Below are positions 59,929 through 64,000 of a stretch of 64,000 nucleotides of DNA, one piece after another; the stretch's first letter is position 1, and every line of letters begins with the position of its first letter. Source of the stretch: Streptomyces sp. MNU76 (GTDB lineage Bacteria; Actinomycetota; Actinomycetes; Streptomycetales; Streptomycetaceae); assembly GCF_020982545.1 (NCBI RefSeq), contig NZ_JAJKLK010000006.1:434001-498000 (forward strand), in the 5' to 3' direction. The notes under the pieces were generated by a model. The model made no database searches. It was not told the origin of the DNA and saw only the letters and a program-made list of their open reading frames with translations. A program made the translations under genes and the position numbers.

Positions 59929-60773
59929 GCACCGCCACCACCACCGACAACAAGGAACTCGCCCCCGTCAGCGCCGAGTCGCTCGCCGCGCTGCTCATCG
60001 CGAAGGAACGCCCGCCGCGGCCCAGCGCCGTGTCGGCCTCGCTGACGTTCGGCTGGCGGGCCATGCTCAAGATCAAACACGTACCGGAGCAGCTCTTCGA
60101 CGTCACCGCCTTCCCGATCATGATGGTGCTGATGTACACGTACCTCTTCGGTGGGGCGCTGGCCGGCTCACCGGAGCAGTACATCCAGTTCCTGCTGCCC
60201 GGCATCCTGGTGATGTCGGTCGTGATGATCACGATGTACACCGGCGTCTCGGTCAACACGGACATCGAGAAGGGTGTCTTCGACCGGTTCCGCTCGCTGC
60301 CCATCTGGCGGCCGTCGACGATGGTCGGCTATCTGCTGGGCGACGCCCTGCGCTACGCGATCGCGTCGGTGGTGATGCTCACCGTCGGCATGATCCTCGG
60401 CTACCGCCCGGACGGTGGTGTGGTCGGTGTGGTCGCCGGGGTCGCGCTGCTCATCGTCTTCTCGTTCTCGTTCTCGTGGATCTGGACGATGTTGGGCCTC
60501 ATGCTGCGCACCGAGAAGTCCGTGATGGGCGTCAGCATGATGGTGATCTTCCCGCTGACCTTCCTGTCCAACGTCTTCGTCGATCCGAGCACCATGCCGG
60601 GCTGGCTCCAGGCATTCGTCAACAACAGCCCGGTCACGCATCTGGCCTCGGCGGTCCGCGAGTTGATGGCGGGCGAGTGGCCTACTGCGGAGCTCGCCTG
60701 GACGCTGGGCTGGTCCGCCCTGTTCGTGCTGGTCTTCGGACCGATCACGATGCGGCTGTACAACCGCAAGTAG
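59925..60773 (+). CDS. ABC transporter permease (ABC-2/DrrB-like)
   Basis: This 282-aa protein has six membrane helices of the ABC-2 type after a soluble N-terminus. FDVTAFPIMMVLMYTYLFGG, LPGILVMSVVMITMYTGVSV, the conserved EKGVFDRFRSLPIWRPSTMV segment, and the last helices with MMVIFPLTFLSNVFVDPSTM and PGWLQAFVNNSPVTHLASAV are typical of DrrB daunorubicin exporters. It forms a two-gene exporter with the ATPase; the substrate is unknown. Confidence 0.92.
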   Translation: MSTATTTDNKELAPVSAESLAALLIAKERPPRPSAVSASLTFGWRAMLKIKHVPEQLFDVTAFPIMMVLMYTYLFGGALAGSPEQYIQFLLPGILVMSVVMITMYTGVSVNTDIEKGVFDRFRSLPIWRPSTMVGYLLGDALRYAIASVVMLTVGMILGYRPDGGVVGVVAGVALLIVFSFSFSWIWTMLGLMLRTEKSVMGVSMMVIFPLTFLSNVFVDPSTMPGWLQAFVNNSPVTHLASAVRELMAGEWPTAELAWTLGWSALFVLVFGPITMRLYNRK

Positions 60774-60787
60774 GCGATCGCTGCAAG

Positions 60788-60824
60788 AGGGTGGCCCCAG
60801 GGTACGGGATCCCGGGGCCACCCT
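60788..60824. terminator. Hairpin terminator with short U-tract
   Basis: An 11-bp stem (60788-60798 with 60814-60824) is followed by TTTT on the plus strand, 14 bases after the permease stop. It also lies at the 3' end of the opposing K+ channel gene. Confidence 0.85.
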
Positions 60825-60853
60825 TTTCGTTCCCGCTACGGCTTTCGCTCCCG

Positions 60854-61945
60854 CTACGGCAGGTGCTTGGTCTCGGGGGTGATCTTCGTGCTCGGGGTGG
60901 CCCGGACGATGGTGATCAGCCGGTCCGTCAACTGCAGCTCACCGATGGACGGATCGTCGTAGCCCAGCACCCGGTGCCCGCGCAGCACGCTGACCACCAG
61001 GTCCTCCGTCTCCCGAACACCTCGCCCCACCTCGGCCTTTATGACCGGCCGTTCGGCGATGTCGAGCCCGCTGCCCTGTTGGATGAGGTCCTCCATCACC
61101 ATGCCGGCGGCGGGGCTGAGCACGGAGAGCCCGAGGAGCCGCCCGGCCGCGCTGGCGCTGGTGATGACGACATCGGCCCCGGACTGCTTCAGCAGCGGCG
61201 CGTTCTCCTCTTCCCGGACGGCGGCCACGATCTTCGCGCCCCGGTTGAGCTGGCGGGCGGTCAGCGCGACCAGGACGGCGGTGTCGTCCCGCGCGGTCGA
61301 GATGATGATCTGGCGCGCCTTCTGCAGCTCGGCCCGCAGCAGCACATCACTGCGGGTCGCGTCCCCGATGACCCCCGTGTACCCCTCGGAGGTCGCCGCC
61401 TCGACGGCCTTCGAGCTCGGGTCCACGACGACGATCTGCTCCTTCTTCAGACCCGTCGCGCAGACGGTCTGGACCGCCGACCGCCCCTTCGTCCCCCAGC
61501 CGACGACAACGGTGTGCTCCCTCAAAGCCGCCCTCCAGCGGTTCAGTCGCCATTCCTCGCGCGTGCGCTCCGTGAGAACCTCCAGCGTGGTGCCGACCAG
61601 AATGATCAGGAACAGCACACGCAACGGCGTGATCACGAAGATGTTGGTGAACCGGGCAGCATCGCTGACCGGGGTGATGTCGCCGTATCCGGTGGTGGAG
61701 AGGGTGACGGTCGCGTAGTAGAACACGTCGAGCATATCCACTGAACCGTCGGAGCTGTCGTTGTACCCCTCGCGGTCGGCATAGACGATGAAGGCGGTGG
61801 CGACCAGCAGGAACAAGGCCATCGCCAGCCGCTTGCCGACCTGACGGATCGGCCGCTCGACCTCTCGCTTCGGCAGTCTCACCTGGTGGGTCACGTGACG
61901 CTCGTCCGCGTTGCGGGCGATCGCGTCCTGGCCCGGAAGTTTCAC
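60854..61945 (-). CDS. Potassium channel with TrkA-N (RCK) domain
   Basis: The 363-aa product has two membrane helices (LAMALFLLVATAFIVYA and TNIFVITPLRVLFLIILVG) around a pore loop with the selectivity filter TLSTTGYGDITPVS. A cytosolic RCK domain (VVVGWGTKGRSAVQTVCATG) and a TrkA-C-like end follow. It is a ligand-gated K+ channel like MthK. The start is probably GTG 61945, eight bases after GGGGAG; this GTG is the central GTG of a parS palindrome. GTG 61954 would add MFH. Confidence 0.9.
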   Translation of the reverse strand: MKLPGQDAIARNADERHVTHQVRLPKREVERPIRQVGKRLAMALFLLVATAFIVYADREGYNDSSDGSVDMLDVFYYATVTLSTTGYGDITPVSDAARFTNIFVITPLRVLFLIILVGTTLEVLTERTREEWRLNRWRAALREHTVVVGWGTKGRSAVQTVCATGLKKEQIVVVDPSSKAVEAATSEGYTGVIGDATRSDVLLRAELQKARQIIISTARDDTAVLVALTARQLNRGAKIVAAVREEENAPLLKQSGADVVITSASAAGRLLGLSVLSPAAGMVMEDLIQQGSGLDIAERPVIKAEVGRGVRETEDLVVSVLRGHRVLGYDDPSIGELQLTDRLITIVRATPSTKITPETKHLP

Positions 61946-61952
61946 GTGAAAC
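61939..61952. other. parS: parS site overlapping the K+ channel start
   Basis: The exact GTTTCACGTGAAAC core covers the likely GTG start codon of the channel gene. ParB binding here could affect translation initiation only indirectly, through transcription. Confidence 0.92.
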
Positions 61953-62006
61953 ACTCCCCGTTTCGGCGTACATCCCCTGGCTGCACTCCGCCCCCGACTG
62001 CCTTTT

Positions 62007-62020
62007 GTTTCACGTGAAAC
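62007..62020. other. parS: parS site
   Basis: The core GTTTCACGTGAAAC in TGTTTCACGTGAAACA is the best-conserved 16-bp form. It lies in the short gap between the K+ channel and moeA genes. Confidence 0.93.
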
Positions 62021-62054
62021 ACCGTGGGTCGCAAGGCCGGTGGGCCGTATCGAC

Positions 62055-62068
62055 GTTTCACGTGAAAC
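62055..62068. other. parS: parS site overlapping the moeA stop codon
   Basis: GTTTCACGTGAAAC includes the TGA stop (62060-62058) of moeA, so the protein ends with residues encoded by the palindrome (VCFT). Confidence 0.92.
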
Positions 62069-63413
62069 ACACCTGGATGCCTGCCGTCACCCAGGGCAGA
62101 TCGAGCAGTTCCAGCTCCTGGCCGGAACGAGCGCCGCCCGGCGGTACGACGGCGAGGGCATCGGCGGTGGCGATTCCGCGGAGCATAGCGGGACCGTTGT
62201 AGTGCAACGGAAGGGCGTCATCACCCCGCAGACTGACCGGCACGAGCCGTGTGTCGTACGGGTGCCCGTGCACCGCCTCCCGAAGCGGCATCGTGTACGG
62301 CTCCGGGGCGGCGCGCCCGGCGAGGGTGCGCAGCAGCGGCTCGGCGAGCGTGAACAGTCCGGACACGGCGGCCAGGGGGTTACCGGGCAGCCCGACGAGG
62401 TGCTGATCCGGCTTGGTCCGGGCCAGCAGCATGGGGTGGCCCGGGCGCACTTTCACCCCGTCGACGAGGAGTTCGGCCCCGACACGGCGCAGGGTGGGGT
62501 GGACATGGTCGACGGGTCCGGACGCCGTGCCGCCCGTGGTGACGATGAGGTCAGCGGAGGACTTCTTCATCGCCCGGTACAGGGCGTCGGCGTCGTCGCC
62601 GAGGCGGCGTACGGCGGTGACCTCGGCGCCCAGTGCCCGGAGCCAGGAGGGCAGCATCGGTCCGAGGGCGTCCCGGATCGAGCCCTCGCGAGGGAGCCCC
62701 TCGGTGAGCAGTTCGTCGCCCAGGACGAGCAGTTCGACGCGTGGGCGGGGGAGCACGCTCAACGTGTCGTACCCGGCGGCCGACGCGAGCCCGAGCGCGG
62801 CCGGGGTGATCTGCGTGCCGAGCGGCAGCAGTTGGTCGCCGTTGCGGCACTCCTGGCCTCGTGGCCGGATGTCCTGCCCGTGGGCGAGGTCCCGGGTCGG
62901 GTGCAGTCGCCCCTTGTCGTCGGTGCGGCCGTGCTCGCTGCGCAGGACGGCGGTCGTGTCCGGCGGGATACGGGCGCCGGTGGCGATCCGGACCGCCTCT
63001 CCGTCCGTGAGCCGGACGGACTCACCGTGACCCGCCAGCACACCGTCCTCGCGTACCGCCCAGGGGCCGGGGCCCGCGACCGCCCAGCCGTCCATCGCCG
63101 AGGTGTCGAAGGAGGGAAGGTCGGTGAGGGCGGTGAGCGGGGCGGCGAGCACGAGACCGAGCGCCTTGTCGACGGTGACCGACACGGGGTCCCTGCGCCC
63201 GGCCGAGCGGGCGGCGCGTTCGGCGACGGCCCGGGCCTCGGGCCAGGAAGTGGCCCGGTGGTGAGAATCGTCCTTGGTCCGGTGCGCGCCGTTCTGACCG
63301 GTCGTGGGGGTCTCGCGGGAGGAGCGCGGCTCGGCCGGTCCCCGGACGGGCCTGTCGTTGGCCACGGCCAGCGCCTCCTCCACGTCGAGCTCCTCGGCGT
63401 CCTGGGCGGTCAT
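62058..63413 (-). CDS. moeA: Molybdopterin molybdenumtransferase (MoeA-like)
   Basis: This 451-aa protein inserts molybdate into adenylylated molybdopterin. After an Arg/Ser/Thr-rich N-terminal extension (about 1-65) the MoeA core shows VTVDKALGLVLAAPLTALTD, LPSFDTSAMDGWAVAG, GEAVRIATGARIPPDTTAVL, VELLVLGDELL, SADLIVTTGGTASGPVDHV (molybdopterin-binding) and HLVGLPGNPLAAVSGLFTL. The C-terminal domain ends in VTAGIQVCFT inside a parS site. The ATG at 63413 overlaps the upstream stop (ATGA). Confidence 0.92.
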   Translation of the reverse strand: MTAQDAEELDVEEALAVANDRPVRGPAEPRSSRETPTTGQNGAHRTKDDSHHRATSWPEARAVAERAARSAGRRDPVSVTVDKALGLVLAAPLTALTDLPSFDTSAMDGWAVAGPGPWAVREDGVLAGHGESVRLTDGEAVRIATGARIPPDTTAVLRSEHGRTDDKGRLHPTRDLAHGQDIRPRGQECRNGDQLLPLGTQITPAALGLASAAGYDTLSVLPRPRVELLVLGDELLTEGLPREGSIRDALGPMLPSWLRALGAEVTAVRRLGDDADALYRAMKKSSADLIVTTGGTASGPVDHVHPTLRRVGAELLVDGVKVRPGHPMLLARTKPDQHLVGLPGNPLAAVSGLFTLAEPLLRTLAGRAAPEPYTMPLREAVHGHPYDTRLVPVSLRGDDALPLHYNGPAMLRGIATADALAVVPPGGARSGQELELLDLPWVTAGIQVCFT

Positions 63414-64000
63414 CCGGCGGCCGGGCCGGTGTCCTGGCCGGCGCCGGGCCCGGGGTGGGGCTGGGCGGCCGGGGCGGCTTCGGGCAGGGCACCCGGCCCG
63501 GCCTCGGGAGTGGCCTCGTCGGCCCAGCGTAGAGCCAGGGCCGAGGCCTTGCGCGCGGCCTCGGTGACGGCCTCGGGGCCTCCCCCGGCCCTGGCGGCGG
63601 CGTAGCCGATGAGGAAGGTGGTCAGCGGGGCGGCGGGCCGGGCCACGCTGTGGGCGGCGTCACGGGCGAGGTCGAGCAGCTCGGTGATGTCGACGTCGAG
63701 GTCGATCCCCAGCTCGTCCTTGACTGCGGAAATCCATTCATCCAACACGTGGCCATGCTCCCTGATCCTTGCGCGGGCGGCGGCGATGTCGTCCCAGGTG
63801 TCGCAGTCGAAGGACGCGAGGGGGTCGGTGATTCGGGTGAGGCGCAGTGCGGCGGTCAGCCGCCGCAGGGGGAGCCCCGTCAGCCCGTCGTGCTCGTCGG
63901 CGAGCCGCACGAGCTCGCGGCGGAGGGCCTCGGCCCGGTGGGCGGCCACGAGCGGCTGGTCACGGCCGTCGGGGTCGGTGACCAGGACACCGTCGGCGGT
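63410..64000 (-). CDS. Molybdenum cofactor nucleotidyltransferase-like / DUF6457 protein, N-terminus outside window
   Basis: The frame is open to the end of the window. The visible part begins ADGVLVTDPDGRDQPLVAAH and continues RAEALRRELVRL, LTGLPLRRLTAALRLTRI and FDCDTWDDIAAARARIREHG, the C-terminal half of a MobA-like NTP-transferase. A DUF6457 domain follows (LDEWISAVKDELGIDLDVDI, ELLDLARDAAHSVARPAAPL) and an Ala/Pro/Gly-rich tail. This fused form lies before moeA in other Streptomyces, as I recall. The ATGA overlap with moeA indicates one molybdenum-cofactor operon. Confidence 0.85.
   Translation of the reverse strand, partial: TADGVLVTDPDGRDQPLVAAHRAEALRRELVRLADEHDGLTGLPLRRLTAALRLTRITDPLASFDCDTWDDIAAARARIREHGHVLDEWISAVKDELGIDLDVDITELLDLARDAAHSVARPAAPLTTFLIGYAAARAGGGPEAVTEAARKASALALRWADEATPEAGPGALPEAAPAAQPHPGPGAGQDTGPAAG

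Noticed and set aside
1..64000. tRNA, rRNA or CRISPR arrays
   Set aside because: No cloverleaf with a T-loop GTTCGA-type context, no rRNA core sequences and no regularly spaced direct repeats with unique spacers were found by reading both strands; small RNAs cannot be excluded without tools.

Overview
The window is high-GC actinobacterial chromosome and almost certainly Streptomyces. Evidence for this is the strong G/C third-position bias, frequent GTG starts, many ATGA/GTGA stop-start overlaps, XRE/DUF397 pairs, DUF6247 and DUF6458 families, a proteasome activator, a mycothiol-dependent enzyme, PHO boxes and four ParB-type parS palindromes. From memory (not checked here), the order phoX - VWA - metG - aspS - acyl-CoA dehydrogenase - bkd - twin Ser/Thr kinases - ABC pair - K+ channel - moeA matches the oriC-proximal core of S. 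coelicolor. The parS sites fit that location.

Layout. 1-9.2 kb: end of an endonuclease/exonuclease/phosphatase gene, a FUSC membrane protein, a small secreted protein, PhoX with a clear PHO box, a VWA protein and metG. 9.2-14.0 kb: a graveyard of broken regulators (DUF397, XRE/DUF5753, an HTH protein split into opposite-strand halves, a second HTH tail, a PD-(D/E)XK-type protein plus a loose tail, a DUF6247 stub) around intact PH-domain and hypothetical genes. 14.0-20.2 kb: a cupin, two secreted CAP proteins, and a coupled operon DUF4956 - VTC polyphosphate polymerase - lipoprotein preceded by a PHO-like box. 20.2-25.8 kb: an AbiEii-like nucleotidyltransferase, GPP34, small proteins, a secreted intradiol dioxygenase and aspS. 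25.8-35.4 kb: a parS site, a PAS-GAF-SpoIIE-ATPase phosphatase, a dead glycosyltransferase, pirin, SseB-like protein, acyl-CoA dehydrogenase, M18 aminopeptidase and a LURP-like protein.

35.4-40.5 kb is the most unusual part. Five minus-strand genes are all overlapping or abutting: a SpoIIAB-like ATPase, an 83-aa protein, a DUF262 protein, an AAA/DUF3696-like ATPase and a 336-aa protein of unknown family with a Cys/His-rich C-terminus. They are divergent from an XRE-DUF397 pair. This resembles a defence or stress module that I cannot assign to a named system.

40.5-64.0 kb is mostly core: nitrilase-family hydrolase, mycothiol-dependent enzyme, MFS/GntR pair, D,D-carboxypeptidase, a Bro-N protein, the branched-chain keto acid dehydrogenase operon (bkdABC), a phosphotransferase, two divergent Ser/Thr kinases, Bpa, a quinone oxidoreductase, an ABC exporter pair, a K+ channel and a coupled moeA/NTP-transferase pair. 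Three parS sites lie in 130 bp between the K+ channel and moeA.

A caution about the sequence: at least ten frame breaks in otherwise well-conserved genes are each cured by adding one base to a C or G run. They look like homopolymer undercalling, not gene decay. The affected genes are annotated as single genes here. The 9.4-14 kb remnants and the glycosyltransferase nonsense mutation are different in kind and look like real decay.
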